DNA of 64,000 nt from Thermococcus sp. (GCF_027052235.1 NZ_JALUFF010000062.1:18879-82878), one strand, 5' to 3'. Numbered from the stretch's first letter, positions 17,397 to 26,861 are shown. Made by a program: numbers and translations. The notes: a model not told the origin generated them from the sequence alone.

Positions 17397-17682
17397 GGTG
17401 ACCGAGATTAAGGAGAACAAGCTCCTCGGGAGGAAGGAGATATACTTTGACGTAATCCACGAGGGCGAGCCTACCCCGAGCAGGGAAGCGGTGAAGGGTA
17501 AGCTCGTCGCCATGCTCGACCTCGACCCGAACACTACAGTCCTCCAGTACATCAGGAGCTACTTCGGAAGCCACGTTTCCAAGGGCTACGCCAAGGTCTA
17601 CGAGACGAGGGAGAGGATGCTCTACATAGAGCCCGAGTACATACTCGTTAGAGACGGCCTGATCCAGAAGAAGGAGGAGTGA
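17386..17682 (+). CDS. rps24e: 30S ribosomal protein S24e
   Basis: A 98-residue small-subunit ribosomal protein shared with eukaryotes. The sequence [18 protein letters not shown] and the [22 protein letters not shown] block are typical. ATG 17386 is chosen with GGAGGTGG upstream and overlaps the end of the kinase gene. S27ae follows 10 bases later. Confidence 0.96.
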   Translation: MEIKVTEIKENKLLGRKEIYFDVIHEGEPTPSREAVKGKLVAMLDLDPNTTVLQYIRSYFGSHVSKGYAKVYETRERMLYIEPEYILVRDGLIQKKEE

Positions 17683-17692
17683 GGTGGTGTAG

Positions 17693-17863
17693 ATGGCCAA
17701 GAAGAAAAAGACCAGCCAGAAGTGGAAGCTCTACGAGGTCAAGGGCGGAAAGGTCGTCAGGAAGAACAAGTTCTGCCCGCGCTGTGGGCCGGGCGTTTTC
17801 ATGGCCAACCACAAGGACCGCTGGTCCTGCGGCAGGTGTGGCTACACCGAGTGGAAGAAGTGA
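17693..17863 (+). CDS. rps27ae: 30S ribosomal protein S27ae
   Basis: A 56-residue protein starting [16 protein letters not shown] and carrying a zinc ribbon CPRC...CGRC followed by YTEWKK. In eukaryotes the homologue is fused to ubiquitin; the archaeal form is free. ATG 17693 follows GAGGTGGTG. It ends the operon, and TTTCCTTTCTTT after the stop may terminate transcription. Confidence 0.96.
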   Translation: MAKKKKTSQKWKLYEVKGGKVVRKNKFCPRCGPGVFMANHKDRWSCGRCGYTEWKK

Positions 17864-17912
17864 TTTCCTTTCTTTCACTCCCGCTTTTCTACGTAATTCG
17901 ATATTCAATAAC

Positions 17913-18383
17913 TCAGACTTTGCTATTAAGTCCCACAATTATCAAAAACGCAAGTAGGTACAGGACGTATTCACTAATCTGATGGGCATCTAGGAACGAG
18001 AACCCCTGATTAACTAGGAGCACTATCAGGGGAATCCTCAACGCATTAATTATAAACAGTAAGATAGAGCCCAGAAGAAGTGTTATTATGCTCTTCTTCC
18101 CCTTCCAGTCCAAAGAGATGTAACCTAGGAGAAGCGCCCAGAATACTACGGGCGTACATGCTTCTTCTATAATTACGGCAACGTTTCCAATCAATATTGT
18201 ATTTCCGTGGGATTCCACGTGCCCAAAAATAAGCGACGAAATTATTAAGCTTGTTTTCACTGTGGGTTTTACAAGTGTCTTCTCAAAGGGCAGCATAAAG
18301 ACGTAAAAGAGGAACGTTAGTCCCATTAACGAAGCGAACCTTGATGATAGGTTTTTTATGAACCCTCTTCGGGTGCCCTCCAT
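17913..18383 (-). CDS. Archaeosortase/exosortase-family transpeptidase
   Basis: A 156-residue integral membrane protein with the exosortase/archaeosortase catalytic residues in order: Cys76 in EEACTP, Arg116 in NALRIP and His134 in LDAHQ, each in or near a membrane helix. These enzymes cut at a C-terminal sorting signal and pass the protein to another anchor. At this length it is a compact form without extra domains. It is divergent from the next gene, 69 bases away, which encodes a protein with a C-terminal sorting-type tail. It is slightly AT-richer than its neighbours. The subfamily is not assigned. Confidence 0.85.
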   Translation of the reverse strand: MEGTRRGFIKNLSSRFASLMGLTFLFYVFMLPFEKTLVKPTVKTSLIISSLIFGHVESHGNTILIGNVAVIIEEACTPVVFWALLLGYISLDWKGKKSIITLLLGSILLFIINALRIPLIVLLVNQGFSFLDAHQISEYVLYLLAFLIIVGLNSKV

Positions 18384-18452
18384 AACGTTTCATATTTCAA
18401 ACGGAAATTTTAAATAATTTTGGATTTTTTATATAGAAATTGTGATGGTACA

Positions 18453-18998
18453 ATGAGGAAGGTACTGTCCTTGGCTATCATGCTGATAATGATAACCATG
18501 GTCAGTAACTCCTACGTGCAGGGAGAGACCACAAAGACAAAGATCATAGTGCTGGTAAATCGGACAGTTGTCCTAAACGATGACAATCCGATTACTGTGT
18601 ATTCGGGCTCTCCAACTTTCATTGTAACAGGAAAGATTCTTGATATGGTTCTTAGAGTTAAGAGTTCATGTGTATGTCAGAAATGTGTATATTACAGAGG
18701 GCACGACGATAACAATAACAGGGTTAGCATGAATTTATGCTCCGGAGGGTCTGGTTACTATTACCTTGGGGGATATAATTCCCAGCATTACTACTTAGAT
18801 TACCTGAACATAACCGTGAGAAAAACTGATCCCAACTGCACCTCACCCCGCGTGGAAGCCTGGATTCAAGTGGATTATACTGGAGACTGGGTTTCGCCCA
18901 GTGGAGGTACCACGAGTGGCTCCGCTCCCCTCTCATGGCAGGGAGTTGTTTTCGTAGCGTTGCTACTGGCCCTGATAGGTTCAATGAGTAAGCGCTGA
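18453..18998 (+). CDS. Probable dedicated archaeosortase substrate
   Basis: ATG 18453 is used because the signal peptide ([20 protein letters not shown]) starts there; the frame is open upstream to 18420 across the TATA region (TTTTTATATAG). The 181-residue product has a short beta-rich body with three sequons and a cysteine group (CVCQKC). It ends with a glycine/serine linker, SAPLSWQ, a hydrophobic stretch ([14 protein letters not shown]) and a basic KR. Linker, motif, membrane span and basic end form the classic tripartite sorting tail. Divergence from an archaeosortase gene suggests a one-enzyme, one-target pair. Confidence 0.72.
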   Translation: MRKVLSLAIMLIMITMVSNSYVQGETTKTKIIVLVNRTVVLNDDNPITVYSGSPTFIVTGKILDMVLRVKSSCVCQKCVYYRGHDDNNNRVSMNLCSGGSGYYYLGGYNSQHYYLDYLNITVRKTDPNCTSPRVEAWIQVDYTGDWVSPSGGTTSGSAPLSWQGVVFVALLLALIGSMSKR

Positions 18999-19012
18999 AA
19001 GAGGATTACTGT

Positions 19013-19591
19013 ATGCCCACCTACTACGGTCTAAAGATAAAGCTACATCCGCAGGTGTACGAGCCGGCAGAGGACACCTTTCTCCTAGCCGAGAACCTTG
19101 AGGTTAAACCCGGGGAGAGGGCTCTGGATATCGGCACGGGAACGGGACTTATAGCCCTTCTGATGGCCAGAAAGGCAGACTTCGCCCTCGGCGTTGACAT
19201 CAACCCCATAGCCGTAGAATTGGCCAGGGAAAACGCCCGGCTGAACGGTATTAACAACGTTGAATTCCGCCTTAGCGACCTCTTCGAAAACGTCGAGGGA
19301 AAGTTCGATGTTGTAACCTTCAACGCCCCCTACCTGCCCGGTGAACCGGAGGAGCCAATTGATCTGGCCCTTCTCGGAGGCGAAACCGGAAGGGAAGTCA
19401 TAGACCGCTTCATCGAGGAGGTTGGCGAGCACATATCTTCGGGAGGAAGGGTTTACCTCGTTCAGAGCTCCATAACTGGAATTGATGAGACCCTGAGAAA
19501 GTTCGAGAGAGCCGGCCTGAAGGCCAGAGTAATTGCGAGAAAGCACCTGTTCTTCGAGGACATAGTTCTGATATGTGCCTTTATATCCTAA
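19013..19591 (+). CDS. HemK2/Mtq2-like N5-glutamine methyltransferase
   Basis: A class I SAM methyltransferase of 192 residues with DIGTGTG at 39-45 for SAM binding and NAPY at 104-107 in place of the usual NPPY, as in the eukaryotic/archaeal Mtq2 (HemK2) group that methylates the GGQ glutamine of release factor aRF1. The opening [10 protein letters not shown] is typical of this group. ATG 19013 is 12 bases after the preceding stop (18998), so it might be read with the sortase substrate gene. The substrate is inferred from the family. Confidence 0.85.
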   Translation: MPTYYGLKIKLHPQVYEPAEDTFLLAENLEVKPGERALDIGTGTGLIALLMARKADFALGVDINPIAVELARENARLNGINNVEFRLSDLFENVEGKFDVVTFNAPYLPGEPEEPIDLALLGGETGREVIDRFIEEVGEHISSGGRVYLVQSSITGIDETLRKFERAGLKARVIARKHLFFEDIVLICAFIS

Positions 19592-19700
19592 CGGATTTCC
19601 TACTATACGGGGTCAGTTAAGTTTCTCGGGAAAATGTTTAAATATTCTAGTACTAAACTAACGTATGCTAACTCCATCCATATCGATGGTGGTGGTCGAT

Positions 19701-19997
19701 ATGGTATTGGTCGATTCGATGTCGGGAACTAGCAACGAAGCCCTTCTTTATAGCAGAATAATGAAACTCTGGAATGAGCTGGAAGAACTAAAGGGGTTCG
19801 GTTTTCCCCACCTTGTTGGAAGTTTAAGGATAGAGGGAGGCAGAATTGTTGACTTCGATGCTGAGATTATACTGATGAGGGGTTTGAGAGAGTCAATAGT
19901 TGAGGACGCGGGAGTTATAGAGTTCATGATTCCCGTTGAGAAGAACGCCGGTCCGGACGCCCTTGTTAAGAAGATCTTAAACATTCTGGGTGTTTGA
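19701..19997 (+). CDS. Small uncharacterised protein, first gene of an ODP operon
   Basis: ATG 19701 is preferred because GGTGGT lies five bases upstream; the frame has other starts from 19665. The 98-residue product is soluble and alternates helices and strands (LYSRIMKLWNELEEL, SLRIEGGRIVDFDAEIILM, IVEDAGVIEFMIPVEKN). No known domain is recognised. A TATA-like TTTAAATATT near 19637 suggests this is the promoter-proximal gene. The next gene starts one base after its stop, so the three genes to 21556 form a unit. Confidence 0.6.
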   Translation: MVLVDSMSGTSNEALLYSRIMKLWNELEELKGFGFPHLVGSLRIEGGRIVDFDAEIILMRGLRESIVEDAGVIEFMIPVEKNAGPDALVKKILNILGV

Positions 19998-19998
19998 A

Positions 19999-20766
19999 AT
20001 GCCAACGGCGGTGGAAAGGGTTAAGGTGTCCGATCCCGAGAACCTTGAACGGGTTCTGCTTAACCCAGAACTCTTCATCAGGGCTATTCCCAACTCCACC
20101 GTTGTCAGTGAGGGAGGCGAACTTCGGCTCAGGATCGGTTTCAAGCTCTTCGTTTTCTCCGCGAAGGATGACTATACGGTAACTTTTTATACCGAGCGAA
20201 ATGGATATGTCTATGAGTTCAAGGGGAGAAAGAGTGCCCTTACTTTTAAACTGAGGCCTGAAAAGAACGAGCTCGTCGTTGAGGCAATCTACGATGGCAG
20301 GCTTAAGAGGCTGATCGGGCTGGAATTTAGAAAGTTCGCAGAGCAACTCGCCGAAAATCTGGAGGCACTTTTCATGGAGATTCCGCCGGCATTCCGGAGA
20401 AGGGTTGAGGAAGGAACGTTTGAAGTTGATTTCGAGAATCCCCAAGACTTTAAGAGAAAGCTCTATGGTTTCCTCTTGGAAAAAACAGAGGAAGTCTTGA
20501 TATCTGAGGGCACCCTTCTCCAGGTGGCAAAACATCTGATTGGAGACTTCAAGGGTGTGTATTACCTTTCAGGAACCTCAACTGATGGAAAAAGGCGGTT
20601 CCAACTTGTTCTCCAAGATGGAAAACCAACTAGCGTTAGGTACGTAGACGATGGAAAGTCCCGGATAGCTAGGCTCTCGCTCAACCCATCGGAAATTGAG
20701 CGTATAATAAAAGATGTTGCCGGGGATTTCGTTATTAACATCTGGAGAAAGGTCGGGAGGGTTTGA
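19999..20766 (+). CDS. Uncharacterised two-domain protein, SRPBCC-like N-terminus
   Basis: ATG 19999 follows the previous TGA by one base. The 255-residue product opens with VSDPENLERVLLNPELFIRAIPN, a pattern seen in SRPBCC/CoxG-like lipid- or ligand-binding domains (expected at about residues 1-130). The C-terminal ~90 residues (LLQVAKHLIGDFKGVYYLSGTS onwards) look like a small alpha/beta domain that is not recognised. There is no membrane segment. It sits between a small protein and a diiron metallo-beta-lactamase gene; a sensing or ligand-binding role is a guess. Confidence 0.6.
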   Translation: MPTAVERVKVSDPENLERVLLNPELFIRAIPNSTVVSEGGELRLRIGFKLFVFSAKDDYTVTFYTERNGYVYEFKGRKSALTFKLRPEKNELVVEAIYDGRLKRLIGLEFRKFAEQLAENLEALFMEIPPAFRRRVEEGTFEVDFENPQDFKRKLYGFLLEKTEEVLISEGTLLQVAKHLIGDFKGVYYLSGTSTDGKRRFQLVLQDGKPTSVRYVDDGKSRIARLSLNPSEIERIIKDVAGDFVINIWRKVGRV

Positions 20767-20767
20767 G

Positions 20768-21556
20768 ATGCCGATTAAGAAGATATACACGGAAGCATAT
20801 CCCCTTTATGACGACGGGGTGCACAAGGTCTTCTGGCTCGGTATAGAGGAAGCCGATGAGGAGAAGGGCATCCTTACAAACCAGTACATGATAGTTGACG
20901 GCAGCGAGGCTGCAATTCTCGATCCGGGAGGGTACTTTATATTCGATAGGGTCGCCAGAAACGTCATTTCGAAGATTGACCCCATGAACGTTAAGTACAT
21001 ATTCTTCTCCCACCAGGACCCGGACGTCCTTGGAACGATAAACCTCTGGTATGAAGAAACCCCAAACGCAAAGCTGGCAATATCCTCACTGTGGGTCAGG
21101 TTCGTCCCCCACTTGGCGGTTACCGGAACGTCGAGGATAATTGAGATACCCGACGAAGGGACGAGGTTCAAGCTCGGCAACTCCTCAATCTACGCCCTGC
21201 CCGCCCATTACCTCCACAGCCCGGGCAACTTCAGCTTCTATGACGAGAAGAGCGGTATCTTTTTCAGCGGGGACATAGGCGCTGCGGCTTTTCCGGAGGG
21301 GGAGTGGTACCTCTTCGTGGACAATTTCGATGAGCACGTCAAGTACATGGAGGGCTTCCACAGGAGGTACATGAGCTCCACAAAGGCCCTGAGGGCATGG
21401 GTCAAAATGGTGAGAGAGGTTTCCCCTAAAGTGATAGCACCACAGCACGGGGCTATCTTTGAGGGTGAGAACGTCGGCAAGTTCCTAGACTGGCTTGAAA
21501 GCCTTGAGGTGGGAATAGACGTCTATGAGCATCTGTTCAGGTTCAGGAAGCTTTAG
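20768..21556 (+). CDS. Metallo-beta-lactamase-fold diiron protein (ODP-like)
   Basis: ATG 20768 lies one base after the upstream stop. The 262-residue protein resembles the flavodiiron core (oxygen-binding diiron protein, ODP) without a flavodoxin domain. Metal ligands can be seen as H82-x-D84-x-D86 (SHQDPD), H147/H150 (AHYLH), D169 (SGDIG) and H227 (PQHGA). The usual second His after the HxDxD is Val87. Such proteins bind or reduce O2 or NO, or act as oxygen sensors in chemotaxis. The two upstream genes carry no electron-transfer domain, so sensing is as likely as reduction. Confidence 0.8.
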   Translation: MPIKKIYTEAYPLYDDGVHKVFWLGIEEADEEKGILTNQYMIVDGSEAAILDPGGYFIFDRVARNVISKIDPMNVKYIFFSHQDPDVLGTINLWYEETPNAKLAISSLWVRFVPHLAVTGTSRIIEIPDEGTRFKLGNSSIYALPAHYLHSPGNFSFYDEKSGIFFSGDIGAAAFPEGEWYLFVDNFDEHVKYMEGFHRRYMSSTKALRAWVKMVREVSPKVIAPQHGAIFEGENVGKFLDWLESLEVGIDVYEHLFRFRKL

Positions 21557-21822
21557 GCACTCCTGTACCTTTTTATTTCGTGAAGGAGCCTAACCCTGGG
21601 TCTTGATTCAATTGTTACGGCCTCAAAGCTTATTTCCCTGGCCTTTGGCTGGGGTTTGATGTTAGTCCAGCGCCTCATGCTCTCCACTTCGGCGGGTCAT
21701 TTTTAAGCCTTTTCATTGATCACCGAGAGACCCTTCGACCCTTGCCTTGCACAACTATGACCAATCACCTTTTTAAAACCCGCCCGCCACAACCCAACAG
21801 AGATGGAAGTTAGGTGAGACTA

Positions 21823-22824
21823 ATGGCGATAGTCGTGAGATCCAACCCGAACATGCCGGAGGAAATCGCTCTCCTCTTCAGGAAACAGCACTACGAGATC
21901 GTTGGGAGGCACAGCGGGGTAAAGCTCTGCCACTGGCTCAAGGAGAGCCTCACCAAGGGGAGATTCTGCTACAAGCAGAAGTTCTACGGCATAGCGAGCC
22001 ACAGATGCCTTCAGATGACTCCAGTTTTGGCCTGGTGCACCCACAACTGCATCTTCTGCTGGCGCCCGATGGAGAGCTTTCTGGGAACGGAACTCCCACA
22101 ACCGTGGGATGATCCGGCTTTCATCGTTGAGGAGAGCATAAAGGCCCAGAGAAAGCTCTTGGTGGGCTACAAGGGCAACCCGAAGGTTCCGAAGGAGAAG
22201 TTCGAGGAAGCGTGGAATCCGAGGCACGCAGCGATAAGCCTCTCTGGAGAGCCCATGCTCTACCCCTACATGGGCGACCTCGTTGAGGAGTTCCACAGGA
22301 GGGGCTTTACCACTTTCATAGTCACCAACGGAACCGTTCCGGAAAGGCTTGAGGAGATGATAAGGGAGGACAAGCTTCCGACCCAGCTATACGTCTCCCT
22401 CACCGCTCCAGATATTGAGACATACAACAGGGTAAACGTCCCGATGATACCCGACGGCTGGGACAGGATAAAGGAAACTCTCAAGCTGATGAAGGACGCG
22501 CAGACGAGAACGGTGATAAGGCTGACCCTCGTTAAAGGCGAGAACATGCACAATCCAGAAGGCTACGCCGAGCTGATAAAGCTCGCTAACCCAATGTTCG
22601 TTGAGGCTAAAGCCTACATGTTCGTGGGCTTCTCAAGGAACAGGCTGACCATCAACAACATGCCAAGGCACGAGGAAATCAAGGCCTTTGCCGAGGAGCT
22701 GGTAAGGCATCTTCCGGGGTATCACATCGAAGACGAATACGAGCCCAGCAGGGTCGTCCTCATAATGCGCGACGACGTTGACCCAAAGGGAAGGGGACTG
22801 GAAGGAAGGTTTATCCGCGAGTGA
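21823..22824 (+). CDS. taw1: tRNA 4-demethylwyosine synthase (Taw1)
   Basis: A radical SAM enzyme that joins pyruvate carbons to N1-methylguanosine 37 of tRNA-Phe to form the tricyclic wyosine base. The radical SAM cluster cysteines are C72, C76 and C79 (CTHNCIFC); C36, C49 and C62 fit the second cluster known in archaeal Taw1. ATG 21823 gives 333 residues and follows AGGTGA; GTG 21814 is in frame. The 266-base gap before it shows a TATA-like CTTTTTAAAAC near 21770 and nothing else called. Confidence 0.94.
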   Translation: MAIVVRSNPNMPEEIALLFRKQHYEIVGRHSGVKLCHWLKESLTKGRFCYKQKFYGIASHRCLQMTPVLAWCTHNCIFCWRPMESFLGTELPQPWDDPAFIVEESIKAQRKLLVGYKGNPKVPKEKFEEAWNPRHAAISLSGEPMLYPYMGDLVEEFHRRGFTTFIVTNGTVPERLEEMIREDKLPTQLYVSLTAPDIETYNRVNVPMIPDGWDRIKETLKLMKDAQTRTVIRLTLVKGENMHNPEGYAELIKLANPMFVEAKAYMFVGFSRNRLTINNMPRHEEIKAFAEELVRHLPGYHIEDEYEPSRVVLIMRDDVDPKGRGLEGRFIRE

Positions 22825-22875
22825 GAAAGGTTTATTTATTCTCACCCTCTACCCTTTCCTAAGGGGTGCGGGAAT

Positions 22876-25083
22876 ATGAGGAAATTGCTGACAGGACTAT
22901 TGATTATTCTCATGGTCGTCCCCCTCGCTAGGGCCGGCACCATCGGAGGCTCAGCGGCTTTTCTGGTCTCCATGGCCGACAAGACCACCGATGTCCAGAA
23001 GCTAAGCCTCACCCTTCTGGCACTCAGCTACGCCTCAAAGCCCCTCGGGGGGAGCGTTAACGATGAAATAAACTCGCTCGCGCTTGAGCTGATCAACGCC
23101 CAGAACCCGGACGGTGGCTGGGGTTATCGTATCGGTCAGGCAAGTGATGTTTTAGATACCGGCTATGCTGTCGTCGCACTGGTAAATGCCCTCCAATATG
23201 TTGAAGCCGACAAGATTAAGACGATCAGGAACGGAATCGATAGGGCCGTTTCATACCTCCTATCGGCCGAGGGGGAGGATGGATGGGGCTACGTTCCGGA
23301 CACGGAACCCTCGTTCTATCCGACCGCGATAGCCCTCTGGGCCCTCGGTGAGTATGGCTACTCCTACGTTTATCCCTTCATCAAGGGAGCGGTTCTCTTC
23401 CTCAACTACTCCAAGCCTGAAATCCCCGAGAACGAGGCCTTAGCTCTAAAGGTCATAGCCTATCATGCAGTCGATTACACAGTTCCTGAGGGGCTCGTCG
23501 AGAGGATTATTGGGCTTCTCTACACAGGAGACCTCACAATGAAGGAGCGCGCCATGCTGACCTACGCCCTCGAACTCGTAAGGCCCTTCGACTTCAACAC
23601 CGCTCGGCTAGTTACCGAACTTGAGGGCCTCGGCAAAGGCGGTGCCAACTACACCTACTGGTTTACGAGGCCGTCTTTCTACCTGGTTCCGTCCCGGACG
23701 ATTGAGACGACTGCATACGCGCTGATGGCGATATCAATCCCGGCGATGCACATCGGGGCGATTTCACCCCCAGAAAACCCATACTGGCTCCCCTGCGATG
23801 CCCTCCTCAAGTTACAGAACCCCGATGGAGGGTGGCCGATAAAGAAGGGCGAGCCCTCCCAGGAGATGGCCACATACTACGCCCTAAAGGTCATCGACAA
23901 GTGCTACCACTCCAACGAGACCGTTCAGAAGGCAATCAACTGGACGGAGAGTGCATACGGAAGGGATATGAACGGAACCTTCAGCACCAAGTACTTCTAC
24001 GCCCTTGAGACCCTTCTGAGCCTCGGCCTCCTGAACGAGAGCGAGAGGAGGGATGCGATAGAGTACATCTTCAACTCCACGCTGAGGGGCTACGACTACA
24101 TCTGGGGCAACTCCCTTGGCCCTCAGCCCTATGAGACTGCCCTAGCCGTTAAGGCCCTTCTAGACCTTGGAGTCCCTGAAACAGACTGGAGGATAACGAA
24201 GGCTATCAGCTGGATTCTCAGCGTTGGGAACGGCAGGGGATGGGGAATAATAGTCAGAACCCGCTACTACACCTACACCCTCGGACCGAACGTTCCGATG
24301 ACGATAGAGATACTTGACATCCTCAAAGGCCTCGTTCCGGCAGGAGAGCTGAAGTCCTATGCCGACTGGCTTGTTTCCCAGCGCATCAACGGTGGATGGG
24401 CGCCCTTCAAGGCCTACTACGATTCCTTCGCCGGCAGGTGGGTCTACGGCAGGCCGACCGTTTACCTGACCGTCAGGGCCACAGACCTGCTCTCAAACTT
24501 CGGCTATAACTTCACGAACGAGACCCTCTCCTTCGTGCTGAAGGCTAGGGACGAGGGAAGGATAAACGACTGGTCGCTCGACACTGCGATGGCCATCGAC
24601 TACCTCTGCAGGTTCAAGTTCATACCGCCGGTGACCCTATACGAGATAGAGAACGCCTTCTTAACCGGGGAGAACTTCACCGTCATAGGGGTCGGGATCA
24701 ACGCAACCGAGATAGTCCTTGCGCTCCGGAAGTTCTTCGGAGATCACTTTAAGCCTTCAAACGGGACGTCACTTGGAAGTGGCTACTACGTCGTAGTTGC
24801 CCCCTACGGAGCCTACAACATCTCAAACTACAATCCGTACGTTGGCTTCAGGCTCTCGGATGGTGGTGTGATACTGGGCAACTATACGGCGCCCATGGTG
24901 GACTCAATAGCGGTCGTTCCGGGTTCAACCGCCAAGGGCATGGTTCTCTTCGTCCTCTACGGCGACAATTCCCGGTGGATGGCTGAGGAGCTCTTCACAA
25001 CGGGCTTTGTCAAGTACCTCAGGGGCAACGCGATGCTGATAGTCAACGAGAACGGCAGAATAAGGCAACTCGTGGTGGGGTGA
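22876..25083 (+). CDS. Secreted alpha/alpha-toroid protein (prenyltransferase/squalene-cyclase-like repeats)
   Basis: A 735-residue protein with a signal peptide (KLLTGLLIILMVVPLARAG). Repeated units follow, such as NPDGGWGYRIGQASDVLDTGYAVVAL, GEDGWGYVPDTEPSFYPTAIAL, NPDGGWPIKKGEPSQEMATYYAL and NGGWAPFKAYY. These GGW-containing helical hairpins are the QW-like repeats of squalene-cyclase and prenyltransferase folds. The acidic catalytic motif of cyclases (DxDD) was not seen, so it is probably a binding scaffold. A ~150-residue non-repeat C-terminal region follows. Many sequons support an outside location. A TATA-like GTTTATTTATT precedes it; cetZ starts six bases after its stop. Confidence 0.8.
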   Translation: MRKLLTGLLIILMVVPLARAGTIGGSAAFLVSMADKTTDVQKLSLTLLALSYASKPLGGSVNDEINSLALELINAQNPDGGWGYRIGQASDVLDTGYAVVALVNALQYVEADKIKTIRNGIDRAVSYLLSAEGEDGWGYVPDTEPSFYPTAIALWALGEYGYSYVYPFIKGAVLFLNYSKPEIPENEALALKVIAYHAVDYTVPEGLVERIIGLLYTGDLTMKERAMLTYALELVRPFDFNTARLVTELEGLGKGGANYTYWFTRPSFYLVPSRTIETTAYALMAISIPAMHIGAISPPENPYWLPCDALLKLQNPDGGWPIKKGEPSQEMATYYALKVIDKCYHSNETVQKAINWTESAYGRDMNGTFSTKYFYALETLLSLGLLNESERRDAIEYIFNSTLRGYDYIWGNSLGPQPYETALAVKALLDLGVPETDWRITKAISWILSVGNGRGWGIIVRTRYYTYTLGPNVPMTIEILDILKGLVPAGELKSYADWLVSQRINGGWAPFKAYYDSFAGRWVYGRPTVYLTVRATDLLSNFGYNFTNETLSFVLKARDEGRINDWSLDTAMAIDYLCRFKFIPPVTLYEIENAFLTGENFTVIGVGINATEIVLALRKFFGDHFKPSNGTSLGSGYYVVVAPYGAYNISNYNPYVGFRLSDGGVILGNYTAPMVDSIAVVPGSTAKGMVLFVLYGDNSRWMAEELFTTGFVKYLRGNAMLIVNENGRIRQLVVG

Positions 25084-25089
25084 GAGTCT

Positions 25090-26244
25090 TTGAGGGCTCT
25101 AATCATAGGGGTCGGCCAGTGCGGAACCAAAATCGCCGACCTCTTCTCTTTAGTTGATTTTGAGGCGCTCGCCATAAACACATCCAAGGGCGACCTCGAC
25201 TACCTCCGCTACATCCCCCCGGAGAGGAGAATACTGATAGGGGAGTCACTCACCGGGGGAAAGGGGGTCAACGCGAACCCAATCCTCGGAAGGGAGGCCA
25301 TGAAGCGCGACCTACCAATGGTGATGAAGAAGATAAACTCAGTCGTTGGTTATGAGGACGTTGACATATTCTTCCTCACCTTCGGCTTTGGCGGTGGAAC
25401 AGGAGCGGGAGGAACGCCCGTTCTCGCGGAGGCCTTGAAGGAGGAATACCCGGACTCGCTGGTGGTGGCTATAGGGGCGCTACCGCTCAGGGAGGAAGGA
25501 ATAAGGCCCACCATAAACGCGGCCATAACGATAGACAAGCTCTCCAAGATAGCGGACTCAATCATAGCGATAGACAACAACAAGCTCAAAGAGGGAAACG
25601 ACGACATCAGCAGAGCCTACGAGCGCATCAACTACACGATAGTCGAGAGAATAGCATCGCTCCTTGCTCTGGTTGACGTTCCGGGAGAACAGACACTCGA
25701 TGCGAGCGACTTGAAGTTCGTCCTCAAGGCCTTCGGGAGCTTCGCTACAGTTGGCTACGCCAAGGCCGACGCCGGGAAGGTCAGGAGCCTGTCGAGACTC
25801 ATAATAAAGTCCTTCGAGAGCGAGGGGCTCTACCTTGAGGCCAACATAGAGTCGGCCCTCTACGGACTCGTTGCCATCCACGGCCCGCCGGAGGTTCTCA
25901 AGGCGAACGAAATATTCGAGGCCCTGGATTACCTGACGGGGAAGATAAGGGGCAAGCAGATATTCCGCGGTTTCTACCCAGATCCAAAGGAGAGGGAGGT
26001 TGAAGTTGTCACTCTCCTCAGCGGAATCTACGAGAGTAAGAGCATAGAGGAAATCGTGCGCACAGCAAAGGCCTACGCGCGCTCATTCATGAGGGCAAAG
26101 GAAGAAGCAGAGACGAAAAAGAAAGAACTCCTGAGCGGTTTGCCCGACTTCGACGACGTTTATCCCGGGCAAACTGAACTCTACGACGGTCCATTTCCTG
26201 ACGTCGGGGGAAAGGCAGAGAAAATGGGGAGGCGAGAGGAATGA
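25090..26244 (+). CDS. cetZ: CetZ-type tubulin/FtsZ superfamily GTPase
   Basis: A cytoskeletal GTPase of 384 residues. The tubulin signature GGGTGAGG is at 101-108, the N-terminal IIGVGQCGTKIAD binds the nucleotide, and LAINTSKGDLDYL is typical of CetZ proteins, which control cell shape in haloarchaea. The start TTG 25090 follows GGTGAG. The C-terminal tail from about 335 is charged and unstructured. It is read between a secreted toroid protein and a membrane protein (ATGA overlap), an arrangement that hints at a link between filament and envelope. Confidence 0.9.
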   Translation: MRALIIGVGQCGTKIADLFSLVDFEALAINTSKGDLDYLRYIPPERRILIGESLTGGKGVNANPILGREAMKRDLPMVMKKINSVVGYEDVDIFFLTFGFGGGTGAGGTPVLAEALKEEYPDSLVVAIGALPLREEGIRPTINAAITIDKLSKIADSIIAIDNNKLKEGNDDISRAYERINYTIVERIASLLALVDVPGEQTLDASDLKFVLKAFGSFATVGYAKADAGKVRSLSRLIIKSFESEGLYLEANIESALYGLVAIHGPPEVLKANEIFEALDYLTGKIRGKQIFRGFYPDPKEREVEVVTLLSGIYESKSIEEIVRTAKAYARSFMRAKEEAETKKKELLSGLPDFDDVYPGQTELYDGPFPDVGGKAEKMGRREE

Positions 26245-26861
26245 CCGAGCCCATTAGGGACTCCGTCGAGGTGGCCCTTGAGCTGGACGAGAGTTCAGTT
26301 TACTCCCACATAGCTCACGAGAGTGCGGAGGACATAATCAGGATAATCTCGTCCATAGATGCCGAGAGGGCAAAGCTGAGGGGAGAGGTCATCTACTATC
26401 AAGATGACTGGGACCTACTCATAAGGGAGAGAATAGCCAAGGGAAAGCGCCACACGGCCTTCGATTTCTACAATCCGGCCCTCTTGGATATCTGGGAGGA
26501 GAAGGTGAGGGAGAGTAAGGGGCTAAGGAGGAACTACCGGGCCTTCCTAGTTGCCCTCGGGGGAATCATTGGGGCAACGGGCGTTCTCTCCGCGGTTACT
26601 CTCCAACCTTGGATACTTTTGGGTCTTTCGGTACTTCCCCTGGCCCTCTGGTTCAGGGACTGGACGAAGGCCAAGCTGGATCTAATCTACTACGAGCTCA
26701 CCCAGTTCTTTATAGATGAGCTGGCAAGTATCATCAAGAAGCATTCTCTTGACCCGGAGAGATACCGCTTCAAGCTGTTCAGTGCTGACTACTTCGATGT
26801 TGAAACCAGAAAACTCCCATCCGGCAATTTTGCAGTCGTTTCCTTCAAACCTAGGGAGTAA
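26241..26861 (+). CDS. Membrane protein coupled to CetZ
   Basis: ATG 26241 overlaps the cetZ stop by four bases, so translation is coupled. The 206-residue product has a charged helical N-terminus (about 1-95), two close membrane segments (FLVALGGIIGATGVLSAVTL and WILLGLSVLPLALWF) and a C-terminal helical/strand region (LIYYELTQFFIDELASIIKK). No domain is recognised. A membrane hairpin with cytoplasmic ends, coupled to a tubulin, would suit a membrane tether or regulator for CetZ; this is inference. Confidence 0.7.
   Translation: MTEPIRDSVEVALELDESSVYSHIAHESAEDIIRIISSIDAERAKLRGEVIYYQDDWDLLIRERIAKGKRHTAFDFYNPALLDIWEEKVRESKGLRRNYRAFLVALGGIIGATGVLSAVTLQPWILLGLSVLPLALWFRDWTKAKLDLIYYELTQFFIDELASIIKKHSLDPERYRFKLFSADYFDVETRKLPSGNFAVVSFKPRE

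Noticed and set aside
21557..21822. A C/D box or other small RNA before taw1
   Set aside because: No paired C and D boxes or stable fold was convincing; only a promoter is seen.
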